A DNA stretch of 60,210 nucleotides from Treponema_C sp050937815 (lineage in GTDB: Bacteria > Spirochaetota > Spirochaetia > Treponematales > Treponemataceae): positions 1-60,210 of the forward strand of contig NZ_JACDIJ010000012.1 in assembly GCF_050937815.1 (NCBI RefSeq), read 5' to 3'. The translations under genes and the position numbers were made by a program. Below, piece after piece: positions 15,373 to 23,585 of this stretch (position 1 is its first letter; each line of letters starts with the position of its first letter). The notes beneath the pieces are model-generated. The model did no database searches. It was not told where the DNA came from and saw only the letters and a list, made by a program, of their open reading frames with translations.

Positions 15373-15533
15373 TGGCGTGGTATTGGATTGTACTTATTGT
15401 ATTGGCCGCATTTTTTTTGCTGACCTTTATAATCTTTATGGGTAATTTGGACATGAAACTGGTTGCGCTTATTTATAAATGGCTGCAAAAACATCATGAT
15501 AAACTCGACAGTAAAAAGGTAAGTACGTTTTAA
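15372..15533 (+). CDS. Small single-helix membrane protein, copy 1 (MAWYW family)
   Basis: Encodes 53 residues. It starts MAWYWIVLIVLAAFFLLTFI, a hydrophobic helix of about 22 residues, followed by a short soluble tail rich in Lys/His (YKWLQKHHDKLDSKK). The start overlaps the activator stop (TAATG), and its own stop overlaps the next start in the same way, so it is translated as part of the operon. A paralogue at 19125-19283 shares the first ten residues exactly and ends the second dehydratase pair. I know no named family. I infer a membrane tether or small subunit for the dehydratase-family complex. Confidence 0.8.
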   Translation: MAWYWIVLIVLAAFFLLTFIIFMGNLDMKLVALIYKWLQKHHDKLDSKKVSTF

Positions 15534-16258
15534 TGAAAATCTATGACAGCCTGATTAAAGACATATGCGGCATATTAAAAGACAGTCCTTCTCACAGCTG
15601 GGATTTTAATCCGCAAAAAGGCTGGCATGATATCGGTGAACATGAGGTTGTGCTGCTGCAGGATACCGCCTTCGAAATGGGAGGGCAGGGGCTTGCAGCG
15701 GCAAACTGCTTATGCGTTACAAGCGACGAAAAACTTGTCGGTAAAGACAGGGTTGTTTTATTCGGAGAAGATTTAAACCGTATAAAGCAAAACTGTCCCT
15801 TTGCCCGCATTACCCTTGCTTCGGTTACAAATATAGACGGCGATGAAGATGCGGTCTATCGGCAAATAAAAGACATCGAATTTGCAAAATACCGCATATA
15901 TCCTGAAGGCTATATGATGAGGATTTCGGCCGAAAATTATCGGGAGCAAGTGCGTATAAGCAAAAAAGCCGTTAAAGCCGGTATAAGTTTTGAATACGTC
16001 GGAAACGGTTTTATAAGCGAATATAAACGCAATGCGTCGGTAAAAAACGTGTGCGTCATTTTTATTACGGGAAATGCGGACTTTGACAAAATTACCGCAC
16101 TGGCAAAAAAAGCGAACGATATGACCGCCGCCCTTTGCCATATAATGGACGGTATCGCCGCTAATTGCGGTTCCTGTAATCTTAAAGAATTGTGCAATGA
16201 AGTGGAGGGATTAAAGGAGCTTCATTTTAAACATAACAAAAAACATACGGTAAATTAA
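15533..16258 (+). CDS. Acetyl-CoA synthase (AcsB/CdhC) middle-domain homologue without the normal A-cluster domain
   Basis: Encodes 241 residues. By remembered family pattern, residues ~50-185 resemble the central domain of AcsB/CdhC: an acidic strand region, then YMMRISAENYREQVRI and a helix-strand segment (SVKNVCVIFITG) like that next to the A-cluster domain. The full-size A-cluster domain is absent. Instead the C-terminus carries a compact C-x9-C-x2-C-x5-C motif (residues ~200-222, including CGSCNLKELC) that could bind an Fe-S cluster or nickel. Presence beside a CooC-like ATPase strengthens the ACS link. It sits between the two dehydratase pairs. Function unknown; an electron-transfer or scaffold role is a guess. 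Confidence 0.65.
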   Translation: MKIYDSLIKDICGILKDSPSHSWDFNPQKGWHDIGEHEVVLLQDTAFEMGGQGLAAANCLCVTSDEKLVGKDRVVLFGEDLNRIKQNCPFARITLASVTNIDGDEDAVYRQIKDIEFAKYRIYPEGYMMRISAENYREQVRISKKAVKAGISFEYVGNGFISEYKRNASVKNVCVIFITGNADFDKITALAKKANDMTAALCHIMDGIAANCGSCNLKELCNEVEGLKELHFKHNKKHTVN

Positions 16259-16334
16259 GTTACATGCGGATTTTGCCGACGCATATTTTTAAGGTTTAGC
16301 CGGCAAATGTTCGAGCGATATCGGAGGACGACCG

Positions 16335-17522
16335 ATGAAAGACTTAAAGCATTTGTTTTTTTTTGAAAATTTATTGCAGGAAGCTTATAACGAAACGGTT
16401 ATGCAAGCCGTAAAAAAAGGGCGGCGCGCACTGGGTTATACCTGTTATTATATTCCCGAAGTTTTGTTGAATTTGGAAGGATGTTTTTCCGTCCGTTTGC
16501 GTGCCCCGCGCAGTGCATCTCCGGATATGGCCACATATTATGTAACCAACAGGAATTGCCCCTTTAGCCGGGCCTTTTTGGAACGGGCGATTGAAGGCGG
16601 TTATAATTTTATAAGCGCCTTTATAGGAAGCGAAACATGTGCCGCTATGGACAGAGCGCAAGAACATCTTTCTTTATTGAATCTCATTCAAACGCCCGGC
16701 TTTTTTATAAAACATCTTGACGTTCCTTTGAAAGACGATATACGCTCTATAGAGCACTATGAAAACCAATTAAAAATAAAAATCTTAAAACCTTTATCCG
16801 ATGTGTTCGGCATAAAAACCGACGAAGCGGCAATACGTGAAAGCATCGACCGGCATAATGAATTGTGCCGTATTATAAGCGAAATAGGACAGCTGCGCAA
16901 AAAAAATCCTCCGGTTATCAGCGGTTATGAATTTTCGATTATTCAGCTTGTTTCTCTCGTATGCCCGCACGATGCCGTAATCGATAAGATAAAAGAAACG
17001 GCCGAAGAGCTTAAAAGCCGAAAACCCGACGAAAAAAATCCCTACAGGGTACGGGTCGTCGTTGCAGGAAGCGAAATAGACGATCCTTATTTTATTAAGC
17101 TGATAGAAGATTGCGGGGCTTTGGTTGTTGCCGACCGTTATTGTTACGGCAGCTTTCCCGGCCGTGAAACAATCGACATCGGAGAAAACGAAAGCGCGCT
17201 GAGGGCCGTTGCCCGTCATTATCTTAAAACAAGTCAATGTCCGCGTTTTATGAATCATGAAAAAGTGGACCATAGACCCGTTTATATAAAATCGCTGTTC
17301 GAAGACTTTAAAGCGGACGGGGTGATTATAGAAGCGATGAAATTTTGCGAATTTTGGGGCTATGAAAAAGCGCTTTGTTCGCATATTTTGATGAACGAAA
17401 TGAATGTACCCTGTTGTACCATTGAAAAAGAATATACCATCGGTTCGTACGGGCAGCTTCGTACCCGATTCCAAGCTTTTGTCGAAAGTTTGGAATTAAA
17501 AAAACTCAATGCTGCGGTGTAA
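16335..17522 (+). CDS. 2-hydroxyacyl-CoA dehydratase-family subunit, short chain, copy 2
   Basis: Encodes 395 residues and aligns over its whole length with the copy at 11739 (same MKDLKHL start, GYTCYYIPE, ERAIEGGYNF, GSEIDDPYFIKLIEDCG, KFCEFWGYEKAL). Cys37, Cys75, Cys102 and the late Cys are retained, but the extra Cys78 and Cys97 of copy 1 are Ser and Ile here. A 76-base gap, with only a weak ATGCG/CGCAT hairpin (16264-16284), separates it from the ACS-like gene; the start has a TCGGAGGA site. Divergent Cys content suggests a different cluster environment or substrate. Confidence 0.85.
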   Translation: MKDLKHLFFFENLLQEAYNETVMQAVKKGRRALGYTCYYIPEVLLNLEGCFSVRLRAPRSASPDMATYYVTNRNCPFSRAFLERAIEGGYNFISAFIGSETCAAMDRAQEHLSLLNLIQTPGFFIKHLDVPLKDDIRSIEHYENQLKIKILKPLSDVFGIKTDEAAIRESIDRHNELCRIISEIGQLRKKNPPVISGYEFSIIQLVSLVCPHDAVIDKIKETAEELKSRKPDEKNPYRVRVVVAGSEIDDPYFIKLIEDCGALVVADRYCYGSFPGRETIDIGENESALRAVARHYLKTSQCPRFMNHEKVDHRPVYIKSLFEDFKADGVIIEAMKFCEFWGYEKALCSHILMNEMNVPCCTIEKEYTIGSYGQLRTRFQAFVESLELKKLNAAV

Positions 17523-17533
17523 GGGGGTGCATA

Positions 17534-19108
17534 ATGTCGTTTTTTGACCGTTTCGATCCTATTATCCAAGCAGAAAGAGGTACCGGCGGCCTTAGAAGCC
17601 GTTATCATGATAAAACCGGCATAGCATCTCACCGTGAATGGCGCGGTTTTTCAAATACGCTGTACGATTACGGCGCTTGGCTAAAAAATCTGGGCACTAT
17701 GGCGGTCTTTGTTTCAAAGGCGCCGGTACGTATCGTTAAAGCTTTGTTGCGCTACCGCTGGATGGGGTCGTATTTATCCGTGTTTTGTTTTGTAGACCGC
17801 TCGTTGGAGGGCCTGCGCGGGCCGGAGCTTCGCATAGGGCATATGCACATGCACATGATAATAAAAAACGTTACCGAAAAAATGACCCTGCTTTTTAAAG
17901 CGGACGAACGTTTCGGAAAAAATACATATTCGCATCGAACGGTCGGCATTGACGAAACAATGCCCCCCGTTTTTATGGCCGGATTTCCCGGCTTATATGC
18001 AATGCCGATTCAAACCTTTCCCGAATTTTTAATTTGCAATATGGATCAGCATTTAATGCCCCACTATATCGATATTATGGAATCTTTCGGCGTTCCGGCC
18101 GACGTGTGTTCAAGGTGTGAAGCCGAAGCCGGCGTTGCCGCCGATGACGATTTTCCGATTTTCGGCAAGTGTATCATTACGTCAAATATGCCCTGTGACG
18201 GCAGTATTATGACTTCCGCATTTCAAGCGCGCCGTTTTAAAAAAGATACCTATCCTTTGATGATGCCTATGCGGCACTCGGAAAAAGAAGTACACGGGTA
18301 CAGCGAAGTGCAATTGCGCGAAGCCATTGAATTTATAGAAAAACAAACGGGAGAAAAATACGATTGGCAGGCTTTTTTCAAAACGGCAAAAATCTTAAAT
18401 CGTCAAAACGAAATAGAATTGGAAAAATGGGATATATTTAAAACTCCGTATTCGCCCTTGAGCGGAGAAGCCCAGTCTTTGTATCGCTTGTTTTATTGGG
18501 CGTCGAATTGCGGCTTAAGTCCCGAATTTCTAAAAGTCGACGAAAAAGTACTTAAAATTATGAATAAATGTTATAAAAATAAATATCTGCCGTTTAGGGG
18601 AAAAAGCCGGCATAGGGCTGTCATATGGTCTACTGCTGCTGTTTTTTATACCGATTATCCGACATGGCTGCAAAATTGCTGGGGCATTACGGTTATCAAT
18701 AATATGGATTCGACGATGGGATATAATATGATTAATACCGAAGACCCGGATAAGGCGATTGCGGATCTTGCCTTGTTGAGCGAAAAAAGTACAATGCGCC
18801 ATCATGCGGTAGGCGGTTATGAAAATGTAAGCAAATTATGGGAATATTATGAATTTTTTAACTGTGACATGGTTTTATTTTATGACCAACTTGCCTGCAA
18901 GGGAATGAACGGCGTACACGGTATTTTTGAAGAAGAAGCCCGGCGCAGAAATGTGAACCTTGTTTGGATTGAGCACGATTTACAGGATCCGAGAACGGTC
19001 AGCAGACAAAGTATGCGCGAACAAATGAATCATTATATGATGACCGTTTTGCGTGAACAGCCGCTTGATGCAACCTTGTTGGACTTTGATGATTCTATGG
19101 CATGGTAA
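17534..19108 (+). CDS. 2-hydroxyacyl-CoA dehydratase-family subunit, long chain, copy 2
   Basis: Encodes 524 residues and is a full-length paralogue of the protein at 12935 (shared REWRG near the N-terminus, RYRWMGSYLSV, NMPCDGSIM, WLQNCWGI, LACKGM, HDLQDPRTVSRQSMRE). Conserved cysteines include those in ADVC, GKC, MPCDGS, CWGI and ACK; the copy-1 WSC and LQCC cysteines are replaced (WST, LQNC), while an extra Cys appears in CSRCEAEAG. It starts 12 bases after the short chain and is followed by its own small membrane protein, repeating the order of copy 1 except for the activator. Confidence 0.83.
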   Translation: MSFFDRFDPIIQAERGTGGLRSRYHDKTGIASHREWRGFSNTLYDYGAWLKNLGTMAVFVSKAPVRIVKALLRYRWMGSYLSVFCFVDRSLEGLRGPELRIGHMHMHMIIKNVTEKMTLLFKADERFGKNTYSHRTVGIDETMPPVFMAGFPGLYAMPIQTFPEFLICNMDQHLMPHYIDIMESFGVPADVCSRCEAEAGVAADDDFPIFGKCIITSNMPCDGSIMTSAFQARRFKKDTYPLMMPMRHSEKEVHGYSEVQLREAIEFIEKQTGEKYDWQAFFKTAKILNRQNEIELEKWDIFKTPYSPLSGEAQSLYRLFYWASNCGLSPEFLKVDEKVLKIMNKCYKNKYLPFRGKSRHRAVIWSTAAVFYTDYPTWLQNCWGITVINNMDSTMGYNMINTEDPDKAIADLALLSEKSTMRHHAVGGYENVSKLWEYYEFFNCDMVLFYDQLACKGMNGVHGIFEEEARRRNVNLVWIEHDLQDPRTVSRQSMREQMNHYMMTVLREQPLDATLLDFDDSMAW

Positions 19109-19124
19109 AAGAGGAGGCCGGATA

Positions 19125-19283
19125 ATGGCGTGGTATTGGATTGTGTTAATCGTATGTGCGGCTTTATTTTTTTTGACTGTTATAATATACTGGTTCAATT
19201 TGGATAACAAATTACTCTATTATGTCGTTCGGCCGCTGCTAAATAAGCATTATGACAATATCAAAAGAGATAGACGTATATAG
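19125..19283 (+). CDS. Small single-helix membrane protein, copy 2 (MAWYW family)
   Basis: Encodes 52 residues starting MAWYWIVLIVCAALFFLTVI and continuing with a basic tail (KHYDNIKRDRRI). The ATG at 19125 has a GAGGAGG site; an upstream in-frame start lies inside the previous gene and is rejected. Identity with copy 1 (15372-15533) at residues 1-10, the same hydrophobic length, and the same place downstream of a long-chain dehydratase subunit show it is a genuine duplicated component. Confidence 0.8.
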   Translation: MAWYWIVLIVCAALFFLTVIIYWFNLDNKLLYYVVRPLLNKHYDNIKRDRRI

Positions 19284-19292
19284 GAGGCGTGT

Positions 19293-19808
19293 ATGATAAA
19301 GGCGATTGTGTATACTTCCGCAGCCGGACATACAAAGGAGTATGCCGAACTGCTGGGGAAAAAAACGGGCGTAAAGGTTGTTGCGCTTGATGAAGCGGAT
19401 TTGGAAAGCGGCTGTGAAATTATTTATATGGGCTGGCTTTTTGCCGGAAATATAAAGGGTTGTGCCAAGGCGTATAAAAAATATACGGTCCGCGCCCTAT
19501 GCGCTGTCGGTATGGCCCCTCCTTCGGAAACGCTCACGGCAAATCTGAGCGCAAAAAACGTCAAAGATAAACATACGGCATTTTTTTATGTGCAGGGCGG
19601 CTTCGATTTGCAAAAACTTTCCGGCTTAAACAAGTTTATTATGAGCTTAAAGGCAAAATCAATACGTAAAAATCTTGAAGCCAAAGACTCTCTTTCGCCG
19701 GAAGAAAAATCGGTGCTGAAGATGGTGAGCGAGGGCGTATCCGTTGTGCAGGAAAGCAATCTTGCCGGTATTACGGAATGGTATCGCACAAAGGCGGAAA
19801 ATATATAA
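19293..19808 (+). CDS. Flavodoxin-like domain protein
   Basis: Encodes 171 residues. The N-terminal YTSAAGHTKEYAELL is a flavodoxin-type phosphate-binding loop (T/S-x-x-G-x-T followed by a helix). MGWLFAGNIKGC and FYVQGGFD fit the later flavin-contacting loops. The last third is helical and charged. Strong AGGAGG site 9 bases before ATG. As the last gene of the dehydratase operon it is a plausible electron donor to the activator, the role flavodoxin or ferredoxin plays for HgdC; this is inferred. Confidence 0.75.
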   Translation: MIKAIVYTSAAGHTKEYAELLGKKTGVKVVALDEADLESGCEIIYMGWLFAGNIKGCAKAYKKYTVRALCAVGMAPPSETLTANLSAKNVKDKHTAFFYVQGGFDLQKLSGLNKFIMSLKAKSIRKNLEAKDSLSPEEKSVLKMVSEGVSVVQESNLAGITEWYRTKAENI

Positions 19809-19811
19809 GGT

Positions 19812-19842
19812 CGGCAGCCGTTAGGCTGCCGTCATTTTGCTT
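19812..19842 (+). terminator. Terminator of the dehydratase operon
   Basis: CGGCAGCC (19812-19819), loop GTTA, GGCTGCCG (19824-19831), then a T-rich stretch. The T run is short, so efficiency may be modest. Confidence 0.6.
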
Positions 19843-19927
19843 GATGTATCGGAATATCAATTCAGTGTTTTCAAAAAGGCGCCGTAAACACAAGTTGAAT
19901 AATCGAATTTATACCGATTCGCAACCC

Positions 19928-20671
19928 TCATGCTCCGTACACTTTTTCAAGTTCGATTTCCAAAGGGGCGTTAAGATACAATGCTTCCAAACGTAAAAAG
20001 GCTGTGCGGCTGATATTTTTTCCGCCGAAACGTGCGATATGGTTCGTATATACTTGAGAATCTACAAGTTTGCCGCCGCAGCGCTTAAAGTTTTGTACAA
20101 AATGCACAAAGGCGCACTTTGATGCATCCGGCACAAGGGAGAACATCGATTCTCCGAAAAACACTTGGCCGATTAAAACGCCGTAAAAACCGCCGCACAG
20201 GATGCCGTTTTGATACGTTTCAAAAGAATGCGCCCGGCCTAAGCGGTGCAATGCAGTGTATGCGTTTATCATATCGGGCGATATCCATGTGCCGTCCTGA
20301 TCGGCGCGTTTTGCCTCGGCGCAAGCGGTAATAACTTCTTTAAACTTTGTGTTCATTGTATAAGTAAAGTTTGCGGCATTTTTTTTCATCGTTCGCGCCA
20401 AACGGGAAGGAACATGAAGTTCTTCAGGTAATAAGATAAAGCGCGGATCGGGCGACCACCATAAAACCGGTTCTCCGCTGTTGTACCACGGAAAGACGCC
20501 TTGCAAATAGGCTGAAAGCAGCATGGAAGGAGATAAATCGCCGCCTATTCCTACAATGTCGAGTCCCGTATCTTCGGGTGAAGAAAATTGATACCATTGT
20601 GCATCGGGCAGGGCGGCAAAGGCTTGAAAATGCCTTGGTTCGCCGGTATTCGAAGGCGATTGTCCGCTCAT
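19928..20671 (-). CDS. aat: Leucyl/phenylalanyl-tRNA--protein transferase
   Basis: Encodes 247 residues. Family signatures include the GGDLSPSMLLSAYLQGVFPWY block (residues ~43-63), LWWSPDPRFIL, SFETYQNGILCGGFYGVLIG and FFGESMFS. The enzyme attaches Leu or Phe from tRNA to proteins with N-terminal Lys or Arg, marking them for ClpS. Its ATG overlaps the clpA stop (ATGA), so the genes are translationally coupled. Length is normal for Aat. Confidence 0.95.
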   Translation of the reverse strand: MSGQSPSNTGEPRHFQAFAALPDAQWYQFSSPEDTGLDIVGIGGDLSPSMLLSAYLQGVFPWYNSGEPVLWWSPDPRFILLPEELHVPSRLARTMKKNAANFTYTMNTKFKEVITACAEAKRADQDGTWISPDMINAYTALHRLGRAHSFETYQNGILCGGFYGVLIGQVFFGESMFSLVPDASKCAFVHFVQNFKRCGGKLVDSQVYTNHIARFGGKNISRTAFLRLEALYLNAPLEIELEKVYGA

Positions 20672-23094
20672 TGTTCCGTCTCGCGGAGTTTTTTTCTTTT
20701 ATGCTGTGCGGTATCGGAGGTTTTACGTTTTTTTCGGTACAAAAGCGCAATGTCGCCGTTTTTTACATATACGGTAACGGTTCCGCCCTGTGCCAAACGG
20801 CCGAACAGTACTTCGTCCACCAAGGGGGCTGCTATTTTTTCATCTATTATACGGCTTATATTGCGAGCTCCGAATTCTTTTGAATATCCGATTTTTGCAA
20901 GCAAAGCGGCCGCTTTGTCTTCGAGAATCAAATCGACTTTTTTTTCCGAAAGCCGTTGTGCAAGTTTGGCGCTTTCTTTTCGTACGATGTCTTCGGTTAT
21001 TTCGGCATTCAAATGCGAAAAAGGTATAACTGCATCCAATCGGTTGCGGAATTCGGGACTGAATATTCTTTCAACCGCTTCTTTTACCGCGCCGGAAGCT
21101 TTGTCGCGCTCTCCGAACCCTATAAAAGCGCGGCTTATATCGGCAGCGCCCGCATTGCTGGTCATTATCAATACGGTATTGCGGAAATCGGCGGTTTTTC
21201 CCTGATTGTCGGTTAAGGAAGCATAATCCATTACTTGCAAAAGCAAGTTGTAAATGTCGCTGTGCGCTTTTTCCAGTTCATCAAGCAATACGACTGCGTG
21301 AGGATTTTTGCGCACCGCATCCGTTAACAGGCCGCCGTCTTCAAAGCCGACATAACCGGGCGGCGAACCGATAAGGCGGCTGACCGTGTGCTTTTCCTGA
21401 TATTCGCTCATGTCGAAGCGTAAAAGTTTAACGCCCATCGTATCCGCAATGCAGCGCGCCAATTCCGTTTTTCCGACGCCGGTGGGACCTGCAAATAAAA
21501 AACAGCCGGCCGGTTTTTCCGGATTGCGGAAGCCTGCGCGCGATCTTTTTACTGCTTGGGCAACCGCTTCAACGGCCGCATCCTGGCCGAAAATATGTTT
21601 TTTTAAGTCGGCGGCAAGGCTGCGTAATTTTTCTTTTTCATCGGTATTGATATTACGTTCGGGAATGCGCGCAATCCGTGCGAGGGTTTTTTCTATTAAA
21701 GCGGTGTCTACGCAAAGAGCCGTATGTTCTTGCTTTTGTGCGGCACCATCCGCGTGTTCATTTTTTTTACAAGGAACGTGCGTGTCCGTTTGCGTGCGCA
21801 TTTTTTCGTGATTTTCTTTTGCGTGCAGTTTAAGCCAAGCGCCCGCTTCGTCGATAACGTCTATCGCTTTGTCGGGCAGGCGGCGTTCGCTTATGTGAAC
21901 TGCGGATAAATCGACGGCCGCTTCCAAGGCGTCGTCCGTATACCGCACGCTGTGATAAGTTTCGTATTTTTCGCGTAAGCCTTTTAAAATATCCACCGCC
22001 TCGTCGCGCGACGGCTCGACGATATCGATTTTTTGAAAACGGCGTGCAAGGGCGCGGTCTTTTTCGAATAAACGCGTATATTCTTCAAAGGTGGTCGAGC
22101 CTATACAGCGTATTTTACCGGAGGCTAAAATCGGCTTTAAGAGATTTGATGCGTCCAAATTGCCGCCGGAAACCGAACCCGCTCCGATAATCGTATGGAT
22201 TTCGTCTATAAATAAAATCGCTTTTTCTTTTTTTAAAAGCTCGTCGGTTAATCGCTTTATACGTTCTTCAAAATCGCCGCGGTACTTTGTGCCCGCAACC
22301 AGGGCGCCCATATCCAAGGCGAATACTTCAAAATTCCGCAATAGGGGAGGAACTTCACCCTTTGCAATTTTTACCGCCAAACCCTCGGTTATCGCGGTTT
22401 TTCCGACCCCCGCATCTCCTACATGAATGGGGTTGTTTTTTACAAGCCGGCACAGGATTTGCATTGTCCGCTCAAGTTCTTTATCGCGTCCTATAAGATT
22501 GTCAAGCAAACCCTTTGAAGCTTCTTCGGTTAAATTGCGCGTATAGCGCTCCAAAGTGCTTTTTTTGCGGGAATTTTCTTCGGTTTTGTCGTGCGGAGCG
22601 TTTGTTTGCGGAGTATTTGCCGGTGCGCTTTGTGCCTGTGTAAGCCGGATAAAGCTTTGAGGTTCGGAATCCGAAAGCTGTAAATAACCGATGGTTTCCA
22701 AAAGGGCAAGGCGCGATAAGCCGGCTTTTCTTAAATAAAAGGAGCAGTGGTTTTTTTGCTCGTCGAAAATACTGACCAACACATCGGAAAGCTCCACCGT
22801 TGCTTTATCCGCCGAAGCGCATTGTTCTACGGCGCGGCCCATAACGGATTTATAACCGATTGTTTCTATGGGTTCCGCTCCCGTTCCGACCGGAATTCTT
22901 TCGGCAAAGTAGTCTTCAAGCTCACGGTATATAATACCCGGATCCGTTCCGCACAAAAGCAATACATTGATAATATACTCGTCATCGAGCGCCGCATATA
23001 ACAGATGTTCCGGCGTCAGAAATTCGTGCTTTGCTTTTTTTGCAACTGCAAAAGCGCGGTGCAATGCGGTTTGCAGTTTTGGTCCTACTTTCAA
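20668..23094 (-). CDS. clpA: ATP-dependent Clp protease ATP-binding subunit ClpA
   Basis: Encodes 808 residues. It has an N-terminal Clp repeat domain (KVGPKLQTALHRAF...FLTPEHLLYAAL), an AAA+ module 1 with Walker A GDAGVGKT and Walker B LFIDEIHTIIG, then a second module with GPTGVGKTELAR and VVLLDELEKAH. The ClpP-docking tripeptide loop is IGF (RAFIGFGERD), so it should work with ClpP. The first Walker A reads GDAGVGKT where GEAGVGKT or GEPGVGKT is commoner. A charged His/Lys-rich insertion (KKNEHADGAAQKQEH) lies between the modules. ClpA unfolds N-degron substrates passed on by ClpS. It starts at the codon adjacent to the clpS stop. Confidence 0.95.
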   Translation of the reverse strand: MKVGPKLQTALHRAFAVAKKAKHEFLTPEHLLYAALDDEYIINVLLLCGTDPGIIYRELEDYFAERIPVGTGAEPIETIGYKSVMGRAVEQCASADKATVELSDVLVSIFDEQKNHCSFYLRKAGLSRLALLETIGYLQLSDSEPQSFIRLTQAQSAPANTPQTNAPHDKTEENSRKKSTLERYTRNLTEEASKGLLDNLIGRDKELERTMQILCRLVKNNPIHVGDAGVGKTAITEGLAVKIAKGEVPPLLRNFEVFALDMGALVAGTKYRGDFEERIKRLTDELLKKEKAILFIDEIHTIIGAGSVSGGNLDASNLLKPILASGKIRCIGSTTFEEYTRLFEKDRALARRFQKIDIVEPSRDEAVDILKGLREKYETYHSVRYTDDALEAAVDLSAVHISERRLPDKAIDVIDEAGAWLKLHAKENHEKMRTQTDTHVPCKKNEHADGAAQKQEHTALCVDTALIEKTLARIARIPERNINTDEKEKLRSLAADLKKHIFGQDAAVEAVAQAVKRSRAGFRNPEKPAGCFLFAGPTGVGKTELARCIADTMGVKLLRFDMSEYQEKHTVSRLIGSPPGYVGFEDGGLLTDAVRKNPHAVVLLDELEKAHSDIYNLLLQVMDYASLTDNQGKTADFRNTVLIMTSNAGAADISRAFIGFGERDKASGAVKEAVERIFSPEFRNRLDAVIPFSHLNAEITEDIVRKESAKLAQRLSEKKVDLILEDKAAALLAKIGYSKEFGARNISRIIDEKIAAPLVDEVLFGRLAQGGTVTVYVKNGDIALLYRKKRKTSDTAQHKRKKLRETEQ

Positions 23095-23406
23095 CTATGC
23101 TTTCTCCATAATGCATTGAAGCGGAAATCCGTTTTTCCGTGCCGTTTGTATGGTCAAGGTGGTACGGGTAACCGCAATGTCATACACATACACACCCACA
23201 ACAGCCGAACCCTTCGTATGTACCTTTTCCATAAGGTTTACGGCGTCGGTTTCGGTTTTATGAAATACGCGGATAAGTACTTCGGTAACAAAATCTTTGG
23301 TCGTATAATCGTCATTTAATAAAATAACCCGATATTCCGGCGGTTCGGCAAAATCCGCTTTTTCCGTTATCGATACGCTGCTTGCATTGTCCAAATCCGT
23401 ATTCAT
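23095..23406 (-). CDS. clpS: Clp protease adaptor ClpS
   Basis: Encodes 103 residues with a disordered ~25-residue N-terminal extension, then YRVILLNDDYTTKDFV, which holds the Asn-Asp-Asp residues that bind the alpha-amino group of an N-degron, and VHTKGSAVVGVY with the matching His. The E. coli gatekeeper Met40 position is Lys here (DDYT-T-K-D). ClpS hands proteins with N-terminal Leu, Phe, Tyr or Trp to ClpA. First gene of clpS-clpA-aat. Confidence 0.93.
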   Translation of the reverse strand: MNTDLDNASSVSITEKADFAEPPEYRVILLNDDYTTKDFVTEVLIRVFHKTETDAVNLMEKVHTKGSAVVGVYVYDIAVTRTTLTIQTARKNGFPLQCIMEKA

Positions 23407-23425
23407 TCTTTCCGCCCATACTCAT

Positions 23426-23434
23426 ATTATAACA
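23426..23434 (-). promoter_or_regulatory. clpS: Extended -10 promoter element of the clpS operon
   Basis: On the minus strand TGTTATAAT occurs about 20 bases before the clpS start, a consensus TATAAT with an upstream TG. No good -35 was found. The short distance leaves a very short leader. Confidence 0.45.
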
Positions 23435-23585
23435 CAATTTGTGCCGTTTTTCAGTAAAAAATTATAAATTAATAAAAAATATTTCTATAAAAAGAAAGGT
23501 ATTTTTATTAAGGTGTTAAAAATAAGGTACTAAAAAAATATCAAAAAAGCAAGGTAAAAAAACTGTGAAAAATAATAGGAAGTTA

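Noticed and set aside
16794..17474. 226-residue open frame on the minus strand
   Set aside because: Antisense shadow of the dehydratase short chain copy 2, no motifs or ribosome site.
20119..23319. Several 60-130 residue plus-strand frames opposite aat, clpA and clpS
   Set aside because: All are shadows of well-supported genes and lack their own start signals.
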